This document shows, piece after piece, positions 51,203 to 59,359 of a stretch of 64,000 bases of DNA (position 1 is the first letter of the stretch; each line of letters begins with the position of its first letter). The stretch spans positions 186,001-250,000 of the forward strand of contig NZ_JAFFIX010000002.1 of the NCBI RefSeq assembly GCF_016916835.1, read 5' to 3'. A model generated the notes under the pieces. The model searched no databases. It worked only from the letters and a program-made list of their open reading frames with translations, and was not told where the DNA came from. Both the position numbers and the translations under genes were made by a program. This DNA comes from Actinacidiphila bryophytorum (GTDB lineage Bacteria > Actinomycetota > Actinomycetes > Streptomycetales > Streptomycetaceae).

Positions 51203-54200
51203 CGGCGCCACTTGTAGCCGGACGGCTGCAGCACACCCGGTACGACGAGGTAGTCGGCCCGTACCTCGCCGAAGCGCGGCACCGCGGCCCGGTCGGTGAC
51301 CAGCAACTGGCGCAGCCCCAGGGTGTCCTGGACCAGCACCAGGACGGGCGCGGTGAAGGTGCCGTCGGCGCGGACCCGTACGGGTGCGGCGGCGACGGTG
51401 ACGCCCTGGCTCCACCGCAGTTGCAGCAGCGCGCCCGGCGGGAAGTCGTGGCCGAGTGCCTGCGTGACGGCGCCGGGCGGGCCGACGGCGGGGCTCAGGA
51501 CGACCGCCGGTGCCCGCACGGTGAGCGCGGCGGACGCGGTGTCGTTGCGGGTGTCGGTGTCGCTGCCCGTGGTGCTGAGGTTGGCGGTCACGGTGCCGGT
51601 GAGGGCGCCGGGGGTGGCGAGCGCGACGGTCACGGTGGTGGCGGCGCCCGGGTCGAGGTCCGCGACGGGGCAGCCGGCCGCCGTCGCGCACGTGGAGGGC
51701 GCGTCGGGGATCACTCCCGGCGGCACGGTCAGCGCCAGGGTCAGCCCGGTGGCCCGGCCCTTGCCGAGGTTGCGGACGGTGACACGGGCGGTGGTGCCGG
51801 TGCCGCCGGTGTACGCGGTCGGCGGCGCCAGGGCCAGGCTGACCGCGGGGTCGGCGGGCCTGCGGGGCGGTGCACTGGTCGGCGGTGCCGTCGGCGGGGT
51901 CGTGGGCGGGGTGGTGGGCGGCTCCGTCACCACGACCCGTTCGCGTACGGTCAGCGGCGCGGTCGCGGTGTTGTCGCCGGGGTCCGCGTCGGGCGACGTG
52001 GAGCTGACGGTGCCGACGGCGTTGCCGCTGAGGGGTGTTGCCGAGGTGACGACCCGGGTGACGGTGGCGCTCGCGCCGGGTGCCAGGTCGCCGAGGGCGC
52101 ATGTCGGGTCCGGGCAGCCGGGGTTGGCGCTGGTGACGGTCACGCCGGGCGGCAGCGACAGGGTCAGTTCGACGCCGGTGGCCGGGCCGTCGCCGTGGTT
52201 GGTGACGGTGTAGACGACGGTGGCGGGGTCGCCGGTGAGCACGCTCGGCGGGGTGACGCTCACGGTGACCGCCGGGTCGGACTTCAGCGGGTCGGCCGCG
52301 ACGATGTCCACGGAGGCCGAGTTGTCCTGCGGGAAGCGGTCGAGCAGGCTACCGGCCGCGGCCCCGGTGACGGTGTGGGTGCCGGCGGTGGTGGCCCGTA
52401 CCGTCACCTTGACGTCGACGGTCTCGCCGACGGCGATCTCCTCCAGGTCGCAGTGCAGCGCGCTGCAGGTGCCCTGCGTCGGCACCGGGTCGCCGACCGC
52501 GGTCAGCCCCGCGGGCAGGGTGAAGTCGGCGGTGGCGGCGGGCTCATGGGCGATGCCGTTGTTCGTGACGTGCAGCGTGATGTCGGTCGTCTCACCGGTG
52601 ACCAGCGGCGCGGTCGGCCCGGCGACGGTCACCCCCAGGTCGGCGCTGGCCTGCCAGCTGGGCCGGAACTGGTCGTTGTAGAGCTGGCTCGGCAGCACCT
52701 CGCCGGTTCCGGTGGCCGGGTCGACCACGGCGATCCGCACGCCGTAGCCGTCGCCCTGCCCGACGGCCGCGTCGACGGCCAGCCGGTCGCCGGTCGGTGA
52801 CCAGGCCGCATCGTCGGCGTTGTAGAAGTCCGCGTCGGGGTCGGGACGGGACGGCGAAAGCGGGCAGCCGGCCGTCGCGGGCACCAGGCCGTGGCAGCCG
52901 GCGCCGTCGGTGCGGACCATCAGGACCATGCTGTCGGGGTATCCGAGGGCCGCGGCCTTCGGTGTGACCGGTGCCGCCGTCGCGAGCGGCTGCCGCTTGA
53001 CGACGACACCGCCGCCCGACGGTGAGGGCGAAGGGGACGACGAGGTGGGCGGGTTGGCGTCGCCGCGCCGGGTGAAGGCCACACCGCTGCCGTCGGGCCG
53101 GTAGGCGGGGCGCACGTCCTGCACGCTGCACTCGGAGCCGCAGGCGGCGGCCGTCAGGTCGAACAGATAGTTCCCGCGGTCGGACGCGACCGTCCAGATG
53201 TGCCGGGTCTCCCGGTCGATCGCGAACATCGGCGCGACCGCGGCCGACGTCGTACGAGCCGTTGGACTCCCCGGCTCCGCAGGGGCGATGTTGAGGATCG
53301 ACGAGCAGTGGTGGTAGCGGGAGAAGGCGATCCTGCCGCCGTCGGGCGACCACGCGGGGTCGCGGTCGTCGGTCGTGCACTCGTAGCCGGGACCCATGTC
53401 GGGCGGCCACGGCACCGTGTAGAGCAGCCGGGCCGCCGCGGCGCCGCCGGACACGTCGAAGACGGATATCGCCGACGGTGCGATCCCGCCGTCCGGCAGG
53501 GCTGCTTCGTGCGCGACCGCGAGCTTCGTGCCGTCCGGCGACCAGGCCGCCCTGCCGTACCGGCTCACCGGGTCGAACCCGGTGTTCACCACGACCGCGT
53601 CGTTCAGCCGGTCGGCCGGGCCGAGCATCAGGTACGACTCGTCCCGGGTGCTCTGGCCTGCCGCGGCCCGCGTGGCGGTGAAGACCATCTGGTGCCCGTC
53701 GGGCGAGTACGCGGGCTCGTCCACGTCGTACTCCGCGCCGATCGTGGGCCGCAGCAGCAGCCGGTCGACCGGGGCGTGCGCGCGCACGCCCTCGATCGCG
53801 ATCGTCTCCTGGTCCAACCGGCTGAGCAGCACGGCCGGTTGGCTGCCCGCCGCCGTGTACCAGGTCAGGTCCTCGAACGTCTCGCCCTTGTCCACGCTGT
53901 CCGGCAGCAGCCGGTTGCTCTCGCAGCTGCTGCCGCAGCCGCCCGCCGGGTCGACGAGGTAGGCGTAACCGGACAGGAAGGCCAGCTTCTTGCCGTCGGG
54001 CGACCAGGCGACATCCCGGTCCGCGCCCTGCCAGGCGCCCTGCGCGAGCACCGTGTCCCCACCGCCGCCCGCCGCGGGCGCGACCGCCAGCCGCTGCTGG
54101 TGGTCGGTGGGGTCCACCGTGACGTACGCGATACGGCCGCCGTCCGGCGACCACGCCGGGGTGAAGACGTCGCCGTCCTCGGGCGGCGAGATGCGGTTCG

Positions 54201-54840
54201 GGTGGTCGCTGCCGCTCCCGTCGGCGGGGGCCGTGTACGCCACCCCGCCGTCGACGTACGCCAGATGACTGCCGTCGGGCGACCACGACGGCGAACCGCC
54301 GTGCGGGGCGACCTCCTTGAGCCCGCTGCCGTCGGTGCGCACCACCCACAAGGAGATCCCCTCCTCGTCGATGTCCTCGCCCTTGCACAGGTCGTTGACG
54401 CCGAAGCGGTCCTCGTACGAGCCGAACGCCACCCACTGCCCGTCCGGCGACAACTCCGGCTCCACCAGGCGCCAGCCGGGGCGCAGCAGCACGGTGGCGA
54501 CCGGGCCGGTGCCCGTTCGCAGGTAGATGCCCTCGCCGTCGCCGCCGCGGTCGCTCACCCACACGGCGTCGGCGCCGCGCGCCGAGGCCTCGCAGTCGTT
54601 GCCCGCCAGGCCCTGCGGGAGGTACGGGCTCAGGTCCCTGTTCGGGCCGGCCACCTGGAGCGAGCGGTGTTCGCCGTACGCCACGTACGCCAGCCGGCCG
54701 GGGTCCGGCTGGCCCGGGGCCGGGGCCGGGTCGGCCGAGGCCGTGCGCGATCCGCCGAGCGCTGCGAGCGTCGTCGCGGCGATCAGCCCGGCGACTGGCA
54801 GAAGTGCCGCCAGCCGCGGCGCTGTTGCTCGTCCCACCAC
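51199..54840 (-). CDS. Secreted PD40 beta-propeller + DUF11 repeat protein at the head of the eCIS operon
   Basis: A 1213-residue exported protein. GTG 54840 (AAGGG seven bases upstream) opens a signal peptide (AALLPVAGLIAATTLAALGG, cleavage near TASA-DP). Residues about 60-800 carry many WSPDG/YSPDG blocks (SWSPDGSHLAYV, AWSPDGGRIAYVT, AWSPDGTKLAVA), a TolB/PD40 propeller. Three DUF11/CARDB-like Ig repeats follow (about 815-1110; TLHVTNNG, YTVTNHGDG, VTVRNLGKG), then a further beta domain. Its stop overlaps the cap gene start, so an exported protein is translated with intracellular assembly genes. A role at the cell surface or in contact with the injection system is inferred. Confidence 0.85.
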   Translation of the reverse strand: MVGRATAPRLAALLPVAGLIAATTLAALGGSRTASADPAPAPGQPDPGRLAYVAYGEHRSLQVAGPNRDLSPYLPQGLAGNDCEASARGADAVWVSDRGGDGEGIYLRTGTGPVATVLLRPGWRLVEPELSPDGQWVAFGSYEDRFGVNDLCKGEDIDEEGISLWVVRTDGSGLKEVAPHGGSPSWSPDGSHLAYVDGGVAYTAPADGSGSDHPNRISPPEDGDVFTPAWSPDGGRIAYVTVDPTDHQQRLAVAPAAGGGGDTVLAQGAWQGADRDVAWSPDGKKLAFLSGYAYLVDPAGGCGSSCESNRLLPDSVDKGETFEDLTWYTAAGSQPAVLLSRLDQETIAIEGVRAHAPVDRLLLRPTIGAEYDVDEPAYSPDGHQMVFTATRAAAGQSTRDESYLMLGPADRLNDAVVVNTGFDPVSRYGRAAWSPDGTKLAVAHEAALPDGGIAPSAISVFDVSGGAAAARLLYTVPWPPDMGPGYECTTDDRDPAWSPDGGRIAFSRYHHCSSILNIAPAEPGSPTARTTSAAVAPMFAIDRETRHIWTVASDRGNYLFDLTAAACGSECSVQDVRPAYRPDGSGVAFTRRGDANPPTSSSPSPSPSGGGVVVKRQPLATAAPVTPKAAALGYPDSMVLMVRTDGAGCHGLVPATAGCPLSPSRPDPDADFYNADDAAWSPTGDRLAVDAAVGQGDGYGVRIAVVDPATGTGEVLPSQLYNDQFRPSWQASADLGVTVAGPTAPLVTGETTDITLHVTNNGIAHEPAATADFTLPAGLTAVGDPVPTQGTCSALHCDLEEIAVGETVDVKVTVRATTAGTHTVTGAAAGSLLDRFPQDNSASVDIVAADPLKSDPAVTVSVTPPSVLTGDPATVVYTVTNHGDGPATGVELTLSLPPGVTVTSANPGCPDPTCALGDLAPGASATVTRVVTSATPLSGNAVGTVSSTSPDADPGDNTATAPLTVRERVVVTEPPTTPPTTPPTAPPTSAPPRRPADPAVSLALAPPTAYTGGTGTTARVTVRNLGKGRATGLTLALTVPPGVIPDAPSTCATAAGCPVADLDPGAATTVTVALATPGALTGTVTANLSTTGSDTDTRNDTASAALTVRAPAVVLSPAVGPPGAVTQALGHDFPPGALLQLRWSQGVTVAAAPVRVRADGTFTAPVLVLVQDTLGLRQLLVTDRAAVPRFGEVRADYLVVPGVLQPSGYKWRR

Positions 54841-55011
54841 CGCGCCACCCTTTCCCCCAACGGTCCCCTTACCCTCGCCCTCCCCCCGCCCCCTCACCAC
54901 CCCGACCCGGGGCACCCCTCGGGGTACGACCTCCTGCCCTTCCGGGCAACCGGGTGACACGCGGGTGCTTGCCACTTGCCGTGACGTGGCTTCTCTCCCC
55001 CGACGGGGGCT

Positions 55012-55036
55012 GGGCGCGCAGTTCCCTGCGCGACAA
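55012..55036. repeat. Dispersed intergenic repeat, copy 3
   Basis: A diverged copy of the hairpin core (GGGCGCGCAGTTCCCTGCGCG), with the flank CCACTTGCCGTGACGTGG at 54972 matching 33419. Confidence 0.65.
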
Positions 55037-55092
55037 GCCCACCACCGTCCGGTGGTCCGGTGGCGGCCTGTGCGCGGCAGATGGTGCGGCTA

Positions 55093-55267
55093 GGCCGTGT
55101 TTTGGAAGTCCCGCCTGCCCCGCGACGCCTGGCACGCACGCTCGCTGCGTTGTCGGAGTCGTCCGAGTAGGCCCACTACGAGGACGACCCTCCGCCTTGC
55201 GATCGCACGCACCAGACGCCGCGGGGCCCGCCCTGTGGGCGGACGGCGCTACTTCCAAAACACGGCC
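55093..55267. mobile_element. MITE-like element, 175 bp, inserted at a stop codon
   Basis: The 17-bp terminal inverted repeats GGCCGTGTTTTGGAAGT and ACTTCCAAAACACGGCC bound an internally non-coding 175-bp element. It is flanked by a 3-bp repeat CTA (55090-55092, 55268-55270), the target size of IS5-group elements. The right CTA is the TAG stop codon of the LuxR gene read on the minus strand. The first 44 bases equal those of the element at 33249. No transposase is present, so mobility would need a related IS elsewhere. Confidence 0.8.
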
Positions 55268-55924
55268 CTAGATGAAACCCATGCGCATCGCATAAGCCAC
55301 CGCATGGGACCGGTTGCGCAGCTGCAGCCTCGTCGTCACGTCGTGAAGGATGTTCTTCACCGTCCGCTCCGAAAAGGCCAGCGTCCTGGCGATCTCCGCC
55401 GTGTCCTTGCCGTCGGCGACGAGCCGCAGGACGTCGATCTCACGGGGCGACAGCCCGGTGAAGGCGAGCCCGCGCGGGTCGAGAACCTGGCGCTGGAGGC
55501 GCCCGACCTGGTCGAGGAGCCGCCCGAGGAGGTCCGCGGGCACACTGCCTTCCCCGCGCGCCACCGCGGTGATCGTGTCGGCGAGCCGCTGCGCCGACGC
55601 GTCGGCTCGGCGCACGACGCCGACGACGCCGCATTCGACGGCGGCGACGAGCCCGCTGTCGTCCAACTCCGTGGCGACCAGCACGGTTCGGCCCTCGCCG
55701 CCGCGCTGCAGCCGCCGCAGGACCTGGAGTTCGCCCTCCGCGACCCGGTCCGCGGCGAAGACGGCGACGACGCCGTCGAGCCCTTCGTCGGACTCCCCGT
55801 CGGCGAGGAGCCGCAGTTCGTGGCGGGTTCTGAGCTGGCCGGCCAGCCCCGCCTGGGTGATCGGGTCCTGTGCGGTCAGGCGTACGGGTATCCGTACCGC
55901 ACCGCTTCCCCCCTGGAATTGCAT
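55268..55924 (-). CDS. LuxR-family regulator with degenerate receiver domain
   Basis: A 218-residue protein. The C-terminal helix-turn-helix (LSPREIDVLRLVADGKDTAEIARTLAFSERTVKNILHDVTTRL, about 150-205) is LuxR/GerE type. The N-terminal half looks like a receiver but lacks the usual acidic pair (QDPITQAGL in place of DDxxLxR) and an obvious phosphorylation Asp, so it may not be phosphorylated. ATG 55924 follows AAGGGGG. It sits directly upstream of the eCIS operon on the same strand, and divergent from the membrane Ig-like gene, so it may control the locus. Its stop codon is the duplicated CTA of the MITE. Confidence 0.88.
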   Translation of the reverse strand: MQFQGGSGAVRIPVRLTAQDPITQAGLAGQLRTRHELRLLADGESDEGLDGVVAVFAADRVAEGELQVLRRLQRGGEGRTVLVATELDDSGLVAAVECGVVGVVRRADASAQRLADTITAVARGEGSVPADLLGRLLDQVGRLQRQVLDPRGLAFTGLSPREIDVLRLVADGKDTAEIARTLAFSERTVKNILHDVTTRLQLRNRSHAVAYAMRMGFI

Positions 55925-56117
55925 GTGTCGTCCCCCTTGCCCCCACGGCCGGTCAAGCCGGGCAACCGGGGAGCCCCTTCGCGCCCCGGTTCGCGCACCA
56001 GTGAACACCGGGGCAGTCAGCAGGCACTTCACATGGACTCAACGGGCAGCGCAGCCTGCCCCCGAGGGTGTCCCTCCGGTGCCGGTCAGCGGTCGGCGCT
56101 GTCTCTACCGTCCTGCC

Positions 56118-57404
56118 ATGACCACATCCGCTCATCTGGACGCGGCCGCCGTCCCGGTGCTTCCGGGCGAGCAGGCCAGGGTCGTCCTGGAGGTGCGCAA
56201 CAGCGGCACCATCGTCGAGGCGTACACCTTCGAGGTGCTGGGCGCGCCGGCCGCGTGGACGGTGGTCGAGCCGGCCGGGCTGTCGCTGTACCCGAATACC
56301 ACGGGCCAGGTGACGCTGGTGGCGAGCCCGCCGCGGGACACCACCGTACCGCCGGGTGACATGCCGCTGGCCGTAAGGGTGCTGCCGCAGGAGCGGCCGG
56401 AGACGGCGACGGTGCCCGAGGGCACGCTGCAGGTGCTGCCCTACGCCGAGGTCACCGCGGAGCTGACACCGCAGATGACGCAGGCGCGCGGCCGGGCGCG
56501 TTTCCGGGTCGCCGTGGACAACCGGGGCAACCACCCGGTGGCGGTGGGCTTCAAGGGCGCGGACCGCTCGCAGGCGCTGGACTTCAAACTGCCGTCGGCG
56601 GCGACGGAAGTCGCCCCGGGGCGGGCGGCGTTCGTGCAGGTTCCGGTACGGGCGAAGCGCCGGCTGTGGCGCGGGGTCGCGGTGCCGCACGCCTTCCAGC
56701 TGACGGTGACGCCTGCCTCGCAGCAGGCGGTCGTGGAGCCGGTGGTGCTGGACGGCACGTATGTGCAGCAGCCGGTGCTCAGCAGCGCGCTGCTGCGGGC
56801 GGTGGTCGCGGTGGTGGCGCTCGCCGGGATCCTGCTGGGGATCTGGTACGGGCTGCTGCGCCCGGCGGTGCGCAGTGCCGCCAAGGAGGCGGTGAAGGAC
56901 CCGGTGGCGACGGCCGCGACGCAGGCGGCGAGCGCCAACCAGAAGGCGGACGACGCCAAGAACGCGGCGAAGGGTGCCGAGCAGGCCGCCAAGTCGGTGG
57001 GTGCGACGCCGTCGCCGCTGGCCCCCGGGCAGGGTCCTGAGGCCCCGGCGAACGCCGAGTTGTTCTCCACCCGCCTCACCGCCGGTGCAGCGGGCGGCGG
57101 TTCGGGCACCGGTACCTACCCGGTGCCGCCGGGCAAGACACTGCGGCTGACCGACCTGGTGCTGGAGAACCCGCAGGGCGACTCGGGCACGGTGACGATC
57201 GCGGTCGGCGGCAAGACGCTGCTGGCCCCCGCGCTGGAGAACTTCCGCGAGCAGGACTTCCACTGGGCGTCGGCGATCCTGGCCACCGAGGGCCAGAAGG
57301 TGACGATCACCGTCTCCTGCCACCAGCCCGGCACCCCCGCAGGCGGCGGCCCGGCCCCCACCCAGTGCGCGGCGGCGGCCCTGATCAGCGGCACCCTGGA
57401 GTAG
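56118..57404 (+). CDS. Single-pass membrane protein with Ig-like domains (COG1470-like) next to the eCIS locus
   Basis: A 428-residue protein. Residues 1-225 hold two CARDB/COG1470-type Ig-like repeats (VLPGEQARVVLEVRNSGTIVEAYTFEVLG, ARFRVAVDNRGNHPVAVGFKG) with no signal peptide. One transmembrane helix (AVVAVVALAGILLGIWYGLL, about 235-254) is followed by an Ala/Lys helical stretch and a C-terminal beta domain of about 110 residues. By the positive-inside rule the Ig part would be cytoplasmic. COG1470-like proteins of this kind occur in Streptomyces eCIS loci, so it may belong to the system. No clear ribosome site precedes ATG 56118; a TACCGT -10 candidate six bases upstream fits a leaderless transcript. 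Confidence 0.75.
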   Translation: MTTSAHLDAAAVPVLPGEQARVVLEVRNSGTIVEAYTFEVLGAPAAWTVVEPAGLSLYPNTTGQVTLVASPPRDTTVPPGDMPLAVRVLPQERPETATVPEGTLQVLPYAEVTAELTPQMTQARGRARFRVAVDNRGNHPVAVGFKGADRSQALDFKLPSAATEVAPGRAAFVQVPVRAKRRLWRGVAVPHAFQLTVTPASQQAVVEPVVLDGTYVQQPVLSSALLRAVVAVVALAGILLGIWYGLLRPAVRSAAKEAVKDPVATAATQAASANQKADDAKNAAKGAEQAAKSVGATPSPLAPGQGPEAPANAELFSTRLTAGAAGGGSGTGTYPVPPGKTLRLTDLVLENPQGDSGTVTIAVGGKTLLAPALENFREQDFHWASAILATEGQKVTITVSCHQPGTPAGGGPAPTQCAAAALISGTLE

Positions 57405-57457
57405 CGCGGGTCCGACCGCCGGGTGGCGGCGGGCGTAGGGCTGGGTGATGGCGGGGC

Positions 57458-57489
57458 GTTACGTCGTGTTCACGTCACGTCCAGCGGGT
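57458..57489 (+). promoter_or_regulatory. PHO box candidate
   Basis: GTTACG (57458), GTTCACGTCAC (57468) and GTCCAGCGGGT (57479) form imperfect 10-11-base direct repeats resembling the PhoP-binding GTTCACC repeats of Streptomyces. It lies 70-100 bases before a secreted phosphoesterase gene, a natural PhoP target. Confidence 0.4.
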
Positions 57490-57556
57490 GCCATGATGCT
57501 GACGCACGTCTCATTACCAGCCGGTAGGACGACCGACCGCGTCAGGAGAACTCGGC

Positions 57557-59299
57557 ATGCCCTCTTACAGCAGGCGGCAGTTCGTCGCAGGAGCCGCCGC
57601 AGTCGCCGCGGGACTGACCCTCGCCGACAGCCCGTACGCCTCGGCCGCGGCCCGCGACCGGGCGCTGGCCACCACGGCGGCCCGTGCCGTGCGGGTGGCG
57701 GGTACCACCCTCGAACAGGTCGCCACCCCGACGGGACCCGGGCCGTACGTGCGGCTGCAGGCGGGACCGGGATGGCCGCTGGTGGTGCGCACCGAGCTGG
57801 CCGCGGGCGCCGCGGGGCGCGACGACCGGCGCACCGCGCTCGCGTCGTTCGTGCAGTTCACCGACCTGCACCTGGCCGACACCGAGTCGCCGGTGCGCTT
57901 CGAATACCTGGCCCGCTACATCGACTCCGCCCACCGCCCGCACGAGGCGCTGACCGTACGCGGCGCCGCCTCGCTGGTGGAGCGGGTCAACTCCCTTCCC
58001 GGCGGCCCCTACACGGGCGCCCCCTTCTCGCTGGTGATGGCGACCGGCGACAACACCGACAACCACGAGCTGGTCGAACTCGACTGGTACCTCTCGGTGA
58101 TGAGCGGCGGCGCGATCACCCCGTCCACCGGCGACCTGACCCGCTACGAGGGTGTGCAGAACTCCGGCTCCGCCGACTACTGGAACCCCGAGTCGCCCTT
58201 CCAGGACAGCTACAAAGCCGCGGGCTTCCCGCAGGTCCCCGGCTTCCTGTCGGCGGCGGTCCGCCCCTTCACCGCGACCGGCCTGCGCACCCCCTGGTAC
58301 ACCACCGTCGGCAACCACGACGACAGCATCGAGGGCACCCTGCCCGACCTCGGCCTGCTGAACTCCCTCTACACCGGCGACAGCAAGATCGAGGGCGTCG
58401 ACTCGGCGACCGCCGCGCAGCTCGCGGACGCCATCCAGCACGACCCCGCCACCGCGGTGCTGCTGCTCGGCAAGCTGCTGACCGGCGGCGGCCCGGTCCG
58501 CCACGTCACGCCCGACCCGCGCCGCGCCCCCTTCACGCCCGAGCAGTTCGCCGCCGCGCACCTCAACCCGTCCTACACCGGCGCCGGTCCGTACGGGCAC
58601 GGCTTCACGCAGGCCGCGGCCTCCAGCGGCAAGCTCTACTACACCTTCCCGGTCGCCGAAGGCGTCCTCGGCATCAGCCTGGACACCACCAACCGGGCGG
58701 GCTGGGCCGACGGTTCGATCGGCACGGCGCAGCTGAAGTGGCTGGAGTCGGTGCTGCAGACGTACAGCACCCACTGGTACGACACCGCTGGCAACGTCGT
58801 ACGCCGCGGTTCCCAGGACCAGTACGTGCTGATCTTCAGCCACCACACCAGCACCACCATGGGCAACACGCTCCCCGACCCCTACCACCTGTTCGAGGCC
58901 CGGCACACCGGCGGCGAACTGGTGTCCCTGCTGCAGCGCTACCCCAACGTGCTGGCCTGGGTGAACGGCCACACCCACGCCAACCGGATCACCCCGCACG
59001 CGCACGCCGTCGCCGAGCGCTCCTTCTGGGAGATCAACACCGCCTCCCACGTGGACTTCCCGCAGCACGCGCGGATCATCGAGGTGGCCGACAACGCCGA
59101 CGGCACCCTGTCGCTGTTCACCACCCTCATCGAGTCCTCCGCCCCCTACGCCACCGACCCGGCCGACACCTCCGAGCGCGGACTGGCCGCCCTCTACCGG
59201 GAGTTGTCCTACAACGACCCGTACGCCACCCCCGCCGCCAAGCTCGGCGGCTCGCCCGACCACAACACCGAACTGCTGCTGACCCGCCCCGGCAGCTGA
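57557..59299 (+). CDS. Tat-exported metallophosphoesterase (TIGR03767-type)
   Basis: A 580-residue secreted phosphoesterase. The N-terminus SRRQFVAGAAAVAAGLTLA is a twin-arginine signal. Calcineurin-type metal motifs are visible: FTDLHLAD (DxH), MATGDNTDN (GDxxD), VGNHDDS (GNHD), FSHHTS and NGHTHAN (GHxH), spread over about residues 95-475. The spacing and the ATGDNTDNHE block fit the long PPA1498 family (TIGR03767). The substrate is unknown; phosphate scavenging is suggested by a possible PHO box. ATG 57557 has CAGGAG upstream. A terminator follows. Confidence 0.92.
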   Translation: MPSYSRRQFVAGAAAVAAGLTLADSPYASAAARDRALATTAARAVRVAGTTLEQVATPTGPGPYVRLQAGPGWPLVVRTELAAGAAGRDDRRTALASFVQFTDLHLADTESPVRFEYLARYIDSAHRPHEALTVRGAASLVERVNSLPGGPYTGAPFSLVMATGDNTDNHELVELDWYLSVMSGGAITPSTGDLTRYEGVQNSGSADYWNPESPFQDSYKAAGFPQVPGFLSAAVRPFTATGLRTPWYTTVGNHDDSIEGTLPDLGLLNSLYTGDSKIEGVDSATAAQLADAIQHDPATAVLLLGKLLTGGGPVRHVTPDPRRAPFTPEQFAAAHLNPSYTGAGPYGHGFTQAAASSGKLYYTFPVAEGVLGISLDTTNRAGWADGSIGTAQLKWLESVLQTYSTHWYDTAGNVVRRGSQDQYVLIFSHHTSTTMGNTLPDPYHLFEARHTGGELVSLLQRYPNVLAWVNGHTHANRITPHAHAVAERSFWEINTASHVDFPQHARIIEVADNADGTLSLFTTLIESSAPYATDPADTSERGLAALYRELSYNDPYATPAAKLGGSPDHNTELLLTRPGS

Positions 59300-59321
59300 C
59301 CCCACCCGGTACGCACCCCGG

Positions 59322-59346
59322 CCGTGGGCGGTAAGGTCGCCCACGG
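59322..59346 (+). terminator. Terminator of the phosphoesterase gene
   Basis: CCGTGGGCG (59322-59330) and CGCCCACGG (59338-59346) form a 9-bp stem with a 7-base loop, 22 bases past the stop and before the next start at 59360. Confidence 0.65.
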
Positions 59347-59359
59347 CTGGGGAGCTGGC

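Larger units (their letters stand above)
54841..55267. other. Intergenic with dispersed repeat and MITE, no gene
   Basis: Between the propeller gene and the LuxR gene, both minus strand. 54841-54960 is a C-rich promoter region; 54961-55090 is a repeat copy (core at 55012); 55093-55267 is the MITE. Confidence 0.7.
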
